From contig HF996057.1 in assembly GCA_000432515.1 (NCBI GenBank), positions 1-64,000 of the forward strand: DNA of 64,000 bases, written 5' to 3'. Source of the stretch: Bacteroides sp. CAG:545. GTDB taxonomy: Bacteria; Bacteroidota; Bacteroidia; Bacteroidales; UBA932. The notes below the pieces were generated by a model. That model was not told the DNA's origin. It searched no databases and was given only the letters and a program-made list of their open reading frames with translations. The position numbers and the translations under genes are program-made. Shown in pieces: positions 16,766 to 26,558 of this stretch. Position 1 is the stretch's first letter. Each line of letters opens with the position of its first letter.

Positions 16766-18226
16766 ATGAATAAAGCAAGATTGACAGTACTTCTTTTCAC
16801 CCTAACGGCCTCAGTGGCTGTTTCAGCACAGAACTTCCAATCCAGGCGACCTGCAGAAGGGGAGCGGCTGTTCACATCAGAGAAAATCGAAAGCGTGATA
16901 GACAATGTCACGGCGCAGCTTACGAATCCGAAACTCGCGTGGATGTTCCGCAACTGTTTCCCTAATACGCTTGACACTACCGTGCACTTCCGCGAAGACA
17001 GTGACGGCAACCCGGACACCTTCGTATATACTGGAGATATTCATGCGATGTGGCTGCGGGATTCCGGAGCACAGGTCTGGCCGTACGTCCGTTATGCGTC
17101 TGAAGATGAGCATCTTCGGGCAATGATAGCTGGTGTCATAAACAGGCACTTCCTGTCCTTCAGCATTGACCCTTATGCAAATGCATTCAATGACGGACCG
17201 ACAGGAGAAGGCTGGACGACAGACGATACTGGTTCGCCAAAAGATCCGAATGTCTATGAGAGAAAGTGGGAAATCGACTCTCAATGTTATCCTATACGCC
17301 TTGCTTACGAGTACTGGAAAGTCACTGGAGATACATCAGTATTCGGCGACAAGTGGATAAAAGGTATGAAACGTGTCCTCGAGGTGATGAGAGAACAGCA
17401 GCGCAAAGACGGTCCGGGCTCTTATATATTCCTGCGAGTAACTGACCGTCAGCTCGATACCAAATGCTACCGGGGACATGGCAATCCGGTGAAACCGTGC
17501 GGCCTGATCGCCTCAGCATTTCGTCCGTCAGACGATGCCACGACATTTGAATACCTCGTTCCGTCCAATTTCTTCGCTGTTTCTTCACTCAGAAAAGCAG
17601 CCGAGATCTTCGAAAAAGTGAACAAGGACAAGAAGATGGCCAAAGAATGCCGTGCGATCGCAGATGAAGTGGCTGCAGCACTCAAGAAGGAAGCAGTCGT
17701 ATATCATCCTGAGTTCGGAAACATCTATGCATTCGAAGTGGACGGCTACGGAAACCATTTCCTGATGGATGATGCCAATGCGCCAAGCCTCCTGTCGCTT
17801 GCATACCTCGATCCGTCCATGGCCAATGATCCTATATATCTCAATACCAGGCGTTTCGTATGGAGTGACAGCAATCCGTATTTCTATAAGGGCACGGCAG
17901 GCGAAGGCATCAGCGGACCGCATATCGGTTTTGAGAATATCTGGCCGATGAGTATAATGATGCGCGCTTTCACCTCCACCGATGACGATGAACTTTTGGA
18001 TTGCATTCTGATGCTGATGAATACAGATGCCGGCACCGGATTCATTCACGAATCATTCTATAAGGATGACCAATACGATTTCACTCGTGAGTGGTTTGCT
18101 TGGCAGAACACGCTCTTCGGAGAACTCATCCTCAAGCTCATTGACGATAACAAACTGCCACTTCTGAACAGCATTGCACTGGATGCCGACGGGAAGGCAT
18201 ATTTGAAAAATTCTACTTTACGCTGA
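16766..18226 (+). CDS. Glycoside hydrolase family 125, exo-alpha-1,6-mannosidase type
   Basis: After a signal peptide (MNKARLTVLLFTLTASVAVSA) the protein follows GH125: YTGDIHAMWLRDSGAQVWPY near the N-terminus, IDPYANAFNDGP, ERKWEIDSQCYPIRLAYEYW, FLMDDANAPSLLSLAYL and a late FIHESFYKDD with EWFAWQNTLFGEL. Family members remove non-reducing alpha-1,6-mannose from host or yeast N-glycans; here in the periplasm. No other mannan-degrading genes or SusC/SusD pair are near, so it stands alone. ATG 16766 is chosen because it gives the signal peptide start and suits the promoter. Confidence 0.9.
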   Translation: MNKARLTVLLFTLTASVAVSAQNFQSRRPAEGERLFTSEKIESVIDNVTAQLTNPKLAWMFRNCFPNTLDTTVHFREDSDGNPDTFVYTGDIHAMWLRDSGAQVWPYVRYASEDEHLRAMIAGVINRHFLSFSIDPYANAFNDGPTGEGWTTDDTGSPKDPNVYERKWEIDSQCYPIRLAYEYWKVTGDTSVFGDKWIKGMKRVLEVMREQQRKDGPGSYIFLRVTDRQLDTKCYRGHGNPVKPCGLIASAFRPSDDATTFEYLVPSNFFAVSSLRKAAEIFEKVNKDKKMAKECRAIADEVAAALKKEAVVYHPEFGNIYAFEVDGYGNHFLMDDANAPSLLSLAYLDPSMANDPIYLNTRRFVWSDSNPYFYKGTAGEGISGPHIGFENIWPMSIMMRAFTSTDDDELLDCILMLMNTDAGTGFIHESFYKDDQYDFTREWFAWQNTLFGELILKLIDDNKLPLLNSIALDADGKAYLKNSTLR

Positions 18227-18255
18227 AAAAGTGCGGAAATAAAGCAGAATCTTTT

Positions 18256-18263
18256 TAACTTTG
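18256..18263 (+). promoter_or_regulatory. -7 box (TAACTTTG) of the fimbrillin operon
   Basis: TAACTTTG matches TAnnTTTG. The leader to the first start is about 95 bases and contains a small GAAAG/CTTTC hairpin at about 18292-18308. No clear -33 is visible. Confidence 0.5.
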
Positions 18264-18360
18264 GGCGAATTTGCGGGTAATTAAGTAACGTGAAAGAATT
18301 AAACTTTCGTTAGCAAGGTATGTCTAAGGAGACGTTTGATTTAATACGCAACCAAATCCG

Positions 18361-19206
18361 TTGGTGAAAAAGGCAGGGCTATATACAGCGGTCATCATGA
18401 CTGCGATACTTACAACTCATGCTCTTCAGGCTCAGTCCAATGAGTCTGTAAGTGCCGGCGTAAATGTAACTGCCACGCGCCCCAAGTCCAATTCCGACAA
18501 GATTTTAGGAATCGACCGCTGGTCTTTCCGGGTCAATGCCCTCGAACTTCTCTGTACAGTTCCCAATGTCAATGCTGAGTTCGACATTTCGTCTTCACCA
18601 TATAACAGATGGACTCTCGGACTTACTGCAAAATATAACTGGAACACCTGGCACAGCGTCCCTCCATCTCATGTATTCAATATGTTTGAGGTGCGGCCGG
18701 AATTCCGCAAGTGGTTCAGAATGAAGCCGAAAGAAGGTTCGAAAGACCCTGTTAAAGAGCGCGCGTACTTCATCGGCGGCTATGTCAGTGGCGGCACATA
18801 TTCCATAAAACCGGGAAAATACGGCATTCAAGGACCTCTTTTCAGTGTCGGAGCCCTTTTCGGATATGACTTTCCTTTATATACATACAGGCATTTTGCG
18901 ATAGACTTTGAACTCGGAGCTGCTGCAGGAGTCGGCGTGACGTCCTATACAGGATACTCAATGAACCGCAGCAGTACTGACTTTGTGGAAGCACCGGAAC
19001 ATTCCAAAGGATGGCACGTGTGTCCTTTCCCTGTCGTATCTGAAATCAAGGCGTGTCTGGTGTTCAGGACATTGTCCATCAAGGAGAAATATAAGAAAGT
19101 AGATAGTCAGAAACTGATTCTCAAGCAGGAAGCTGAGGATGCCAAGCGTCTGGCTGCAGAGAAAAAGGCCGAACTGAAACGGAAGAAAAAGGAGGTGGCA
19201 CAATGA
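18361..19206 (+). CDS. DUF3575 outer-membrane protein, first gene of fimbrillin operon
   Basis: A signal peptide (KKAGLYTAVIMTAILTTHALQA) precedes a DUF3575 barrel-like domain: WSFRVNALELLCTVPNVNAEFD, GLTAKYNWNTW, VRPEFRKWFR, YFIGGYVSGGTYS and VGALFGYDFPL. The C-terminal 50 residues are a lysine- and alanine-rich helix (KQEAEDAKRLAAEKKAELKRKKKE). DUF3575 genes stand with fimbrillin genes in Bacteroidales and probably encode outer-membrane assembly or anchoring factors. TTG 18361 or GTG 18364 may start it. Its stop overlaps the next start by 4 bases. Confidence 0.75.
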   Translation: MVKKAGLYTAVIMTAILTTHALQAQSNESVSAGVNVTATRPKSNSDKILGIDRWSFRVNALELLCTVPNVNAEFDISSSPYNRWTLGLTAKYNWNTWHSVPPSHVFNMFEVRPEFRKWFRMKPKEGSKDPVKERAYFIGGYVSGGTYSIKPGKYGIQGPLFSVGALFGYDFPLYTYRHFAIDFELGAAAGVGVTSYTGYSMNRSSTDFVEAPEHSKGWHVCPFPVVSEIKACLVFRTLSIKEKYKKVDSQKLILKQEAEDAKRLAAEKKAELKRKKKEVAQ

Positions 19207-20261
19207 AAGTAATTGTTCCGCTGACACTTATCGGTGGTTTTGCATTGTCCTGCGTCCAGCTCGACTTGAAGACCGCAGACGATACTTCGGATGAGACGGC
19301 GATTGCCTTTTCTGTGGATTGGGGCGAAAAAGAGAACACGTCGCGTCCTGACTCGGTTTATATTGCGATGAACAAGATCTCCGACAATATCAGGTATTCA
19401 TACTCGACCGATGCAGCTGGATCGTTCTTCCTTACAGATGAAGATACTACCGGAGTGCACCGGGAATATGCCGTGTATGGTAACTATGTGATGTTGGCAT
19501 ATTATTGTGACAGAAGCGATTACAGTCTTTCGGGACCGCAGCGCTTCATGAAGGACAAAACCCTTTCGGTGAGAGATTTCACCGCTACAGTCAATGACCT
19601 TCCGGCAGAGGAACTGGATGATTTCCGCGGCGGCTCGAAAGTGGATTTCAATTCGGCTTACCGCTTTATCCGTACGCCGGGGCCTGTCTGGACAGCATCG
19701 CTGAAAGGAGTGGTTTCAGACACGAGAGAGAATGTCTATCGTCTCACGATGCAGCCGATGCAGCAGAAAATCACTGTGGCAGTCAAGATTACCGCTGAAG
19801 AAGACGTCAGAATCATCTCGGTCACAGCAGAACTTTCAGGAGTCCCGGCATCGTTTGCACTTCTTACAGGAGAGGTGTCAGAGAAAGATCTCGCAAGAGT
19901 CATTTTCTCAATGTCCCGTTCGGAATATGGCTACGAGGGCACTGTGGCCGTTCCGGGACTGCTCCCGTCGGAAAACAGCAGTCTGCGCACGGGACCAGGT
20001 ATATTGAGACTGAGCGTTACTGCAGCAAGAGGAGACGAGACCAAGATACTTTACCCGGCGATTAACATAGGAGACAAAATAGTATCCGCTTCTCTGATGA
20101 CGTCAGTGTCAGGTTCGGACGGAAGACGCATAGCAAAACGGGAGGCGCGACTGGAGATTGGGGATGAGTTGCGGATCGGGGCTGAAAATTTCAGCAGTGA
20201 AGGCGGGGGAGACGGCGTGGAAGCCTGGTTCGACAGCGGAGTGATAGATGTAGAAATATAA
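19203..20261 (+). CDS. DUF5119 lipoprotein
   Basis: The lipobox GGFALSC places the lipidated Cys at about residue 17. The 352-residue protein matches the DUF5119 type found beside fimbrillins: a beta-rich extracytoplasmic protein with VYIAMNKISDNIRYSYSTD, YAVYGNYVMLAYY, and a long Ser/Thr-rich C-terminal half. By analogy with FimB/Mfa2-type anchors it may be a minor or anchor subunit, but that is inference. ATGA overlap with the DUF3575 gene implies coupling. Confidence 0.7.
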   Translation: MKVIVPLTLIGGFALSCVQLDLKTADDTSDETAIAFSVDWGEKENTSRPDSVYIAMNKISDNIRYSYSTDAAGSFFLTDEDTTGVHREYAVYGNYVMLAYYCDRSDYSLSGPQRFMKDKTLSVRDFTATVNDLPAEELDDFRGGSKVDFNSAYRFIRTPGPVWTASLKGVVSDTRENVYRLTMQPMQQKITVAVKITAEEDVRIISVTAELSGVPASFALLTGEVSEKDLARVIFSMSRSEYGYEGTVAVPGLLPSENSSLRTGPGILRLSVTAARGDETKILYPAINIGDKIVSASLMTSVSGSDGRRIAKREARLEIGDELRIGAENFSSEGGGDGVEAWFDSGVIDVEI

Positions 20262-20282
20262 GACACATTTAGTATATAATAA

Positions 20283-21464
20283 TTGGATAAACTGTTACGC
20301 ATATCGCTTATCGCATTGATACTCACGGCTTGCCAGAATTCTTGGCAGGGAGTGAGGGACGGCGATTACGACGACTTCGGAGGGGGAGAGCCGGTTCCGG
20401 TCCTTGTCGGAGTCGGCGGCTCGGGTGTATCCTACAGCAAGGGCAGCGGAGCCGTTGACGGCATTGACGGCAAGAAATGGGCTGATGTCAATGTCTATGT
20501 CTATGCGTTCAATCAGGACGGATCCTCATTCTCCACCACAGCAGCTTCATCAGGGAACGGATGTCTTGTGGATGCTTCTCTGGACAATGCCGGCTGGCGT
20601 TCCGGCCGCAAAGCCTATTATGACGGCTCCGACGGCTATCTCTCATGGGTGGATTCGGAGAAGGAGGCCTATTACCCTACAGGTAGGGAGATATATGATT
20701 TCTATGCCTATTACATTGACAATCTGAATATTCCGCAGTCTTCCATAAGCCGGGGCAGGGATAAGATCTCGTTTCCGGTCACGATCGACGGCAGCATTGA
20801 CCTGATGACAGGAAAAGCTCCTCTCAGCGAAAATGTATTCAAAGGCACACTGCTCTCTGAAACCGAGAAGGCACTGGTGCGCAAATATGCATTCAGTTCA
20901 TATACGGCGAGGAGAAACATAAATCCTAAACTTGAATTCACGCACCATCTCACCCGTCTCCGTTTTGAACTTTATCCGGCATCTGACGGAGCCAACACGG
21001 TGATGGTCAATTCCGTAGAAGTCAAATCCAGAACGCGGGGAACATTTACAGTATTGAGCAGGAAAGAGTCGGAACTCGGAGTGAATTTCTCTCCCGGCCG
21101 TAGTCCGCTCTATCTGGCAGAGGCAGACGGCAGCGCGTTGAAACAGGACACTTATCATACGGATTACAACGGAGATTTTACGGACGTTCTGTATGAAAGG
21201 CCTCACGTCCAGGTAGGCGGTTCGCTCCTTGTTGCACCTGACACGGAATATGAAGTGAAGATCGAGATGAGAGAGGCTAAAGGTCAGTCATACAAGACGA
21301 CATCATCCTTTACCATACGCACCTCGTCCGGCTTTCAGGCAGGCAGACAATATGTGGTGAGACTGGCCATATACGGAATGATGGATGTGCGTCCGAATGT
21401 GGAAGTGGAGCCGTGGGGGACTGGAGGAAGTATAATCCTTGACGAAGAAGACAAAATTAAATAA
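20283..21464 (+). CDS. Fimbrillin-family lipoprotein 1
   Basis: A TTG start gives a lipoprotein signal (LLRISLIALILTAC). The 393-residue protein has the fimbrillin order: PVPVLVGVGG near the mature N-terminus, a GKKWADVNVYVYAFN strand, DFYAYYIDN, LEFTHHLTRLRFELYP (the highly conserved H-x-L-T-R-L strand), RQYVVRLAIYGM and a terminal WGTGGS strand. Members are shell or minor subunits of type V-like pili, carried to the outer membrane as lipoproteins and polymerised by strand exchange after protease trimming. It is the longest of three related copies here. Confidence 0.8.
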   Translation: MDKLLRISLIALILTACQNSWQGVRDGDYDDFGGGEPVPVLVGVGGSGVSYSKGSGAVDGIDGKKWADVNVYVYAFNQDGSSFSTTAASSGNGCLVDASLDNAGWRSGRKAYYDGSDGYLSWVDSEKEAYYPTGREIYDFYAYYIDNLNIPQSSISRGRDKISFPVTIDGSIDLMTGKAPLSENVFKGTLLSETEKALVRKYAFSSYTARRNINPKLEFTHHLTRLRFELYPASDGANTVMVNSVEVKSRTRGTFTVLSRKESELGVNFSPGRSPLYLAEADGSALKQDTYHTDYNGDFTDVLYERPHVQVGGSLLVAPDTEYEVKIEMREAKGQSYKTTSSFTIRTSSGFQAGRQYVVRLAIYGMMDVRPNVEVEPWGTGGSIILDEEDKIK

Positions 21465-21494
21465 ACAACATAACTATTTTAAACACAAATGATT

Positions 21495-22619
21495 ATGAAA
21501 AAGTATCATTTACTCGCAGCTGTTGCCTTCGTAGCGTTGGCAGCTTGCACCAAGAACGGACAGACCAATGTTCCTGAAATTGCTGATCCTCTCGAGGACG
21601 GGACACCGGTTCCGGTACTTTTCTCTGCTGTTTCCCCATCAACAGGAGTACAGGTAAAATCTGTAGGCGCAGTTGACAAGGCGTGGAGCGGTCAGGAACT
21701 CAAGATCTACGGTTATGACAGGACAGTCACTGACTTCACAGGCGAGGCATTCATTGACAATGTCTCGGCTACAGCACCGGCTGACGGCAACAAAGGCGCT
21801 ATCGAAGTGCATAACAATGCCGCTCAGAACGAGCCATTCTACTATGTTACAGGCAAATACTATGATTTCTACGGATACCACATTGACGATGCAGCTACAG
21901 GAGAGCCTGTAAAGACCGCAACATCAGTGTCAGTTCCATTCGAACTCAAAGGTTCCCAGGACCTTATGCTTGCAAAGGCTGACCAGCAGACCGATATCGA
22001 CGCAGCCGGAAAGACTGACGAGGTCAATGCTGACAAAGCCTACAGTGCGTTTGCCGCAAGGCGTGGCGTTCAGCCGAACCTCCTGTTCAAACACCAGCTT
22101 ACAAGATTCACTTTCGAAATCGTGGCAGGTTCCGAGGCAGGAAGCAATATCTATGTGACTGACGTGAAGATTGCTTCCAAATACAAGGGAAGTCTCGAAG
22201 TAGTAGGACAGAACAGAGGCCTTGTGGGTGTTGCAGATGAAACTGCAGAGCTTTCTCTTATGGAGAAGGGAGACAATGGTGTTCAGGCTCTTACGGAAGT
22301 TAAACCTGAAGCTTATGTAGAAGGCAAGACGAATTACAAAGCTATTGGAGAAAGCCTTATGGTTATCCCTGGAGAGGCTACCTACAAGCTTTATGTTTCT
22401 ACTCGTCAGGATGGCGTGACTACAGAAATCGCTCCTCAGGAATGGACTCTCGACATTACCAAGATAGAAGGTGCTCCGGAAGGCGCGACCAAATTCGAGG
22501 CCGGTTATTCATATAAGGTGAAGATCGTCATCTACGGTCTTGAGGAAGTAAAGATTACCGCTGAACTCGAGGACTGGAAAGAGGGCGGTTCTACTGTTCT
22601 TGACCCGGATTTGATGTAA
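21495..22619 (+). CDS. Fimbrillin-family lipoprotein 2
   Basis: The signal MKKYHLLAAVAFVALAAC ends in a lipobox. The mature part parallels its neighbour: PVPVLFSAV, GQELKIYGYD, YDFYGYHIDD, LLFKHQLTRFTFEIV, YSYKVKIVIYGLEEV and a terminal WKEGGSTVLDPDLM. Length about 374. An in-frame ATG two codons earlier (21489) is possible. It has the most regular, low-cysteine, strand-rich composition of the three and could be the major subunit, an inference only. Confidence 0.8.
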   Translation: MKKYHLLAAVAFVALAACTKNGQTNVPEIADPLEDGTPVPVLFSAVSPSTGVQVKSVGAVDKAWSGQELKIYGYDRTVTDFTGEAFIDNVSATAPADGNKGAIEVHNNAAQNEPFYYVTGKYYDFYGYHIDDAATGEPVKTATSVSVPFELKGSQDLMLAKADQQTDIDAAGKTDEVNADKAYSAFAARRGVQPNLLFKHQLTRFTFEIVAGSEAGSNIYVTDVKIASKYKGSLEVVGQNRGLVGVADETAELSLMEKGDNGVQALTEVKPEAYVEGKTNYKAIGESLMVIPGEATYKLYVSTRQDGVTTEIAPQEWTLDITKIEGAPEGATKFEAGYSYKVKIVIYGLEEVKITAELEDWKEGGSTVLDPDLM

Positions 22620-22647
22620 TTTGTTTATTGTCAATGACTTCTGAAAA

Positions 22648-23718
22648 ATGAAGAAATACATTTGCATATTAGCTTTGGCTGTGGCTTCTCTTGCCGGATG
22701 CAACAAGGATTCTGCAAGGGAAGATGAAAATGCCTGGATACACGACGAAAGTCTGCGAGTCCCGGTACTTTTCGGTTCAGCTTCCAATATAGAAGCCACG
22801 ACCAAAGCCATACAGGACGGCCTAGTCACGGGAAGTGTGATGAACAGCCTTGACGTGGGCATTGTCGGTGTCGCCGAAAAGCAGAGCGATGCCACTCCTG
22901 TCACTTGGAGTACTGACCTCGAAGGGTCCATACTCATTGACAATCTTGGAGTTACGACTACATCCACCGGTGCTGTGGTCTTCTCTCCGAAGATTTACTA
23001 TCCTTTCGGCAACAAGTACGCGTATTCATTCTACAGCTACTATCCGTACAAGAATACGGAAGGCCAGACCGCTTCAGTCGCTGACGGTGCTTACAAGATT
23101 ACTTACAATCTCGGAAACACCGACATCCTCTGGGCAAGTGCAGTGGCTCAGGATTACAATGGGACGACCGGTTTCAATGCTGCCTATTGCCGTGCCGTGA
23201 AACTCGACGGCGTGGATTCCCAGTATTATCCGAAACTTCAGTACAGCCACCTTCTGACCGCGCTCGTATTCCGCATCGTAGGCAAGGACAATGATATCGA
23301 AAATTATGATGTCAAGGTTACCGGAATGCAGATTACCAACACTTCCAGCACGGCTACACTCTGCATTGCTGACAGCAAGGGAGAGCAGTCAGGCGTGCTT
23401 ACCGGAAGTGAAGACGACGGCAGTATAGGATTCACGGATTTGGATGTGGCACCGACTGCAAACGAATCTGACCTCTGTACGATTTTGGCTATGCCTGCGA
23501 GAAATTATACCGCGGCCATTACGCTTACTGTTGACGGCGCGAACAAGAGCACGGTCGCTCTTCCTCTCGGAAGCACGGACGGCCGTACCAAGTATGACGC
23601 CGGTTACATCTACTATTTTACAGTCACCATCAACAGCCCTCAGGAAATCACAATCGTGGAAACAGGGCTGAAAGAATGGATACCGGGTACCAATCCTACA
23701 CCTGGCGGAGAAATCTGA
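22648..23718 (+). CDS. Fimbrillin-family lipoprotein 3
   Basis: The signal MKKYICILALAVASLAGC carries a lipobox. Later features are RVPVLFGSAS, FSPKIYYPFGNKYAYSFYSYYPY, LQYSHLLTALVFRIVG (the H-x-L-T strand), AGYIYYFTVTINSPQEI and the final LKEWIPGTNP. It belongs to the same superfamily as the two preceding proteins but is more distant from them than they are from each other. It is followed 2 bases later by the second DUF3575 gene. Confidence 0.8.
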   Translation: MKKYICILALAVASLAGCNKDSAREDENAWIHDESLRVPVLFGSASNIEATTKAIQDGLVTGSVMNSLDVGIVGVAEKQSDATPVTWSTDLEGSILIDNLGVTTTSTGAVVFSPKIYYPFGNKYAYSFYSYYPYKNTEGQTASVADGAYKITYNLGNTDILWASAVAQDYNGTTGFNAAYCRAVKLDGVDSQYYPKLQYSHLLTALVFRIVGKDNDIENYDVKVTGMQITNTSSTATLCIADSKGEQSGVLTGSEDDGSIGFTDLDVAPTANESDLCTILAMPARNYTAAITLTVDGANKSTVALPLGSTDGRTKYDAGYIYYFTVTINSPQEITIVETGLKEWIPGTNPTPGGEI

Positions 23719-23720
23719 TT

Positions 23721-24287
23721 TTGAGACTGTTGAAAAAATATCTGATGGCATCTGCTGTTCTGCTCGGAGTCCTTTTGGGCTTTGAGCAGCTTGCCTGTGC
23801 TCAGCAGGTTGCCCTGCGTTCCAATGTTCTGAATGGCGTATTGCTGACTCCTGATATAGGACTGGAAATGGTGACGGGCGAGCACAGTTCGTTGTCCGTA
23901 TCCGTTTTCGGACACAGCAAGCCTTATGGCATTGACTCGAAACTGATTGCGGCTCAGCCGCAGTTCCGCTGGTGGTTCAATGGCAGGCCTCTGGTCCGGG
24001 AGTATGTGGGCATCGCGGTATTGTTCTCGTCCTATGACATGTCGATGGGTGAGCGCAGCTACAAAGGTATTGCAGGCGGAATCGGTATTACAGGAGGGTA
24101 TGTGTTGCCTCTGGGTAGGCGCTGGGGCGTGGAATTCTCCGGGGGCGTAGGCGTGGTCGCATTCAGTCAGAGGCGTTCGGGCCGTTATGACAGTTTCGGC
24201 GACCTGGATGGAGAGGCGCACAACTCACGAGGTTATAAGCTTATGCCGATGAATCTCGGCGTTACATTCATATATATAATGAAATAG
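23721..24287 (+). CDS. DUF3575 outer-membrane protein, second copy
   Basis: TTG at 23721, just after the previous stop, gives a basic n-region (MRLLKKYLMASAVLLGVLL) and signal peptide; ATG 23745 is the alternative. The mature part shows the DUF3575 pattern ALRSNVLNGVLLTPDIGLEM, AQPQFRWWF, VGIAVLFSSYDM, GITGGYVLPLGRRWGVEF and ends LGVTFIYIMK. About 188 residues, shorter than the copy at 18361 because it lacks the lysine-rich tail. Probably a small outer-membrane barrel serving the same fimbrial structure. Confidence 0.75.
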   Translation: MRLLKKYLMASAVLLGVLLGFEQLACAQQVALRSNVLNGVLLTPDIGLEMVTGEHSSLSVSVFGHSKPYGIDSKLIAAQPQFRWWFNGRPLVREYVGIAVLFSSYDMSMGERSYKGIAGGIGITGGYVLPLGRRWGVEFSGGVGVVAFSQRRSGRYDSFGDLDGEAHNSRGYKLMPMNLGVTFIYIMK

Positions 24288-24293
24288 CCGGTA

Positions 24294-26558
24294 ATGAAGA
24301 GGTATCTGAAAATATTCCCTTTGCTTACGCTTCTGTTTTTCGTGCTTCCTCTCGGGGCGCAGGAGATGAAGCGTGTCACAGGACATATACTCGACAAGAC
24401 CAGCGGCAAGCCGATTGACCTCAAACAAGTGTCCGTAAATATTTACGGTTTCAATACAGTTGCTCAGGCTGAAGATGTGAAGAAGCAGATGGACGGGGAT
24501 GAAAACACTTTCGTAGCCCCTGATTCACAGGCTTTTCCGGATGACAATGGCTATTTTGAAATCTCCATCCCGGAGACTGGCGCGCTGATTTTCAAGGCTG
24601 ACATGAAGCCTGCGGTCTTGGAGAAAGTCAATTTCCGGCTTGAGATCAATGTCAAGATCGAGATGGGCAACTATATCCGTACCAGTACAGTCACTGCGGT
24701 ACGTGATCAGGTGGGAGTGCTTGACCCTCAGGGAGATATAGAAGGAAACTGGCTCAAGGCGAGGAGCACGATCGCGCTTCCTGAGAACAGCGGCAAGAGC
24801 AATGCGAGGATGATTGTCCAGCCGGTCCTGCTGGACGGTGTGACCAAGGACACTCTCCGCTATCTTAAGCCTACCGTGATGGACGGCGGGGAATATCGTC
24901 TCACCCAGCTGAGGCGTATGAACTACAATCCTGCGCTCGATCCTCTAAATCGTTGGATATCACCGGATACGCTCACTGCATCCGCTCAAATCGTCAATTG
25001 GGCAGATACTATTTATCTGGAGGACCCGTCGAAGAACTATCAGGTGAAGGGCATCATCCAGCTCGAGGACTACAACCTCCCGTATTTCAGGAAGGACTAT
25101 TTTCTCGCTTCCTCGAGACTTAGACGTCCGCTCCGTTTCCTGGAATATTCTATGGATCCGTATATGCTTGACCCTGAGCAATATCGTGAGCGGGCAAGAA
25201 GAGAAAAACGCAATACTGCCGGGAATATGTCATTGACCTTTATGGTCGGAAAAGCGCAGCTTTCGGCTGATGACGAGGTGGGGCGGCGGCAGATAGATTC
25301 CATCAAGACTGTCCTGCTGGACATTATCCATGGCGAGGGCTCGCAGCTGAAGGAGTTCCATATTACCGGTACGGCTTCACCGGACGGACCTTATGCGGGA
25401 AATGTGAACCTTGCTAAAAAACGTATGGAATACGCTCTGAATCAGATAGTTTCGGTGTTGCCTAAGGCTGTCAGGGACAGGGTGTACATGACTACTTCCG
25501 CATCTGTCGCGCCTTGGACAGATGTCGCTGAACTGCTTGAGGCTGATTCGCTTATGGTTCAGGCCAAGGCCATAAGGGATATTGTCTCGGCCAATCCGGG
25601 GACTCCCGACCGTCAATGGGGAAAGATACGGGCATTGCCATATTACCGCTCATTGATAGTGAATTACCTTCCGCGTCTGCGTTCTGTCAGGTATCAGTAC
25701 GGATATGAGATTTTCAGAGAACTGACGCCGGCGGAAATTATGGAGCGTTACCGTTCCGATGAAGATTACAGGAGCGGGAAAAAGAAATTAGCGCTTTATG
25801 AATACTGGCATCTGTTTCAGATGGTCAAGGACATGGATGAACTGGAGAAGCTATACAAGAGGGCTTATGATGAGTCCATAGAGGCGAACGGAAGGCCTTG
25901 GATACTCGCAGCGAATTCACTTGCAGCATCTTACATCGCCAGAGGCGTGACTGACACTACATTGCTCAAAGGCTTCATTGACCTCCAGACTCCTTCTGTG
26001 GATTACCGTCTGATGAGGATGGACGGGAACGGATATGAGATAGTTAACCCGGAGGCCGTGGTCGCCAATCAGATGATCATGTACGTGATGTCCAATAACT
26101 TCCGTAAGGCCGGTCAGCTCACGAATATTCTTCCGGACAATGACAGGAACCGTCTGGTAAGGGCTTTTGCTCTCTGTCTCGGAGGGTATTACAAGGGTGG
26201 CAATACTCCGCAGCAGCGAAGCCGTGCCCGTGAAGTGTTCGAGACTGTTTCAGAAAGTTCTTCGCTCAACAAGGTGGTGCTCTGTCTTGCCATGAATACC
26301 AAGACCTATGATGCTCTTGCGGAGGAAGCCGTGGCCGCTTTGCCTGAGCAGGCCGCACTGACTGATTATCTCAAGGCCGTGATCTATGGCCGCAAGGGAG
26401 CCAGGACTCAGGATTTTATGGATGATATGGCGTCGGAAGATTACCTCCTGTCCTGTTTCCATAAAGATCCGGCGTTCATTGACATAGCCGCCGGGGATGG
26501 GGATATTGTAGAAACTATAATGAAAAGTGCACGTGACAGATATGAGAATGGGGAGTAA
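24294..26558 (+). CDS. OmpA-C-like and TPR-like fimbrial-operon protein
   Basis: A signal peptide (MKRYLKIFPLLTLLFFVLPLGA) is followed by a carboxypeptidase-regulatory-like strand region (VTGHILDKTSGKPID), a long beta-rich segment, and at about residues 320-390 an OmpA-C-like domain (LTFMVGKAQLSADDEVGRR, FHITGTASPDGPYAGNVNLAKKRMEYA). The last 250 residues are helical repeats of TPR character. Proteins of this design stand next to DUF3575 in Bacteroidales fimbrial loci and may tie the structure to the cell wall. 754 residues. The next start lies within its last codons. Confidence 0.7.
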   Translation: MKRYLKIFPLLTLLFFVLPLGAQEMKRVTGHILDKTSGKPIDLKQVSVNIYGFNTVAQAEDVKKQMDGDENTFVAPDSQAFPDDNGYFEISIPETGALIFKADMKPAVLEKVNFRLEINVKIEMGNYIRTSTVTAVRDQVGVLDPQGDIEGNWLKARSTIALPENSGKSNARMIVQPVLLDGVTKDTLRYLKPTVMDGGEYRLTQLRRMNYNPALDPLNRWISPDTLTASAQIVNWADTIYLEDPSKNYQVKGIIQLEDYNLPYFRKDYFLASSRLRRPLRFLEYSMDPYMLDPEQYRERARREKRNTAGNMSLTFMVGKAQLSADDEVGRRQIDSIKTVLLDIIHGEGSQLKEFHITGTASPDGPYAGNVNLAKKRMEYALNQIVSVLPKAVRDRVYMTTSASVAPWTDVAELLEADSLMVQAKAIRDIVSANPGTPDRQWGKIRALPYYRSLIVNYLPRLRSVRYQYGYEIFRELTPAEIMERYRSDEDYRSGKKKLALYEYWHLFQMVKDMDELEKLYKRAYDESIEANGRPWILAANSLAASYIARGVTDTTLLKGFIDLQTPSVDYRLMRMDGNGYEIVNPEAVVANQMIMYVMSNNFRKAGQLTNILPDNDRNRLVRAFALCLGGYYKGGNTPQQRSRAREVFETVSESSSLNKVVLCLAMNTKTYDALAEEAVAALPEQAALTDYLKAVIYGRKGARTQDFMDDMASEDYLLSCFHKDPAFIDIAAGDGDIVETIMKSARDRYENGE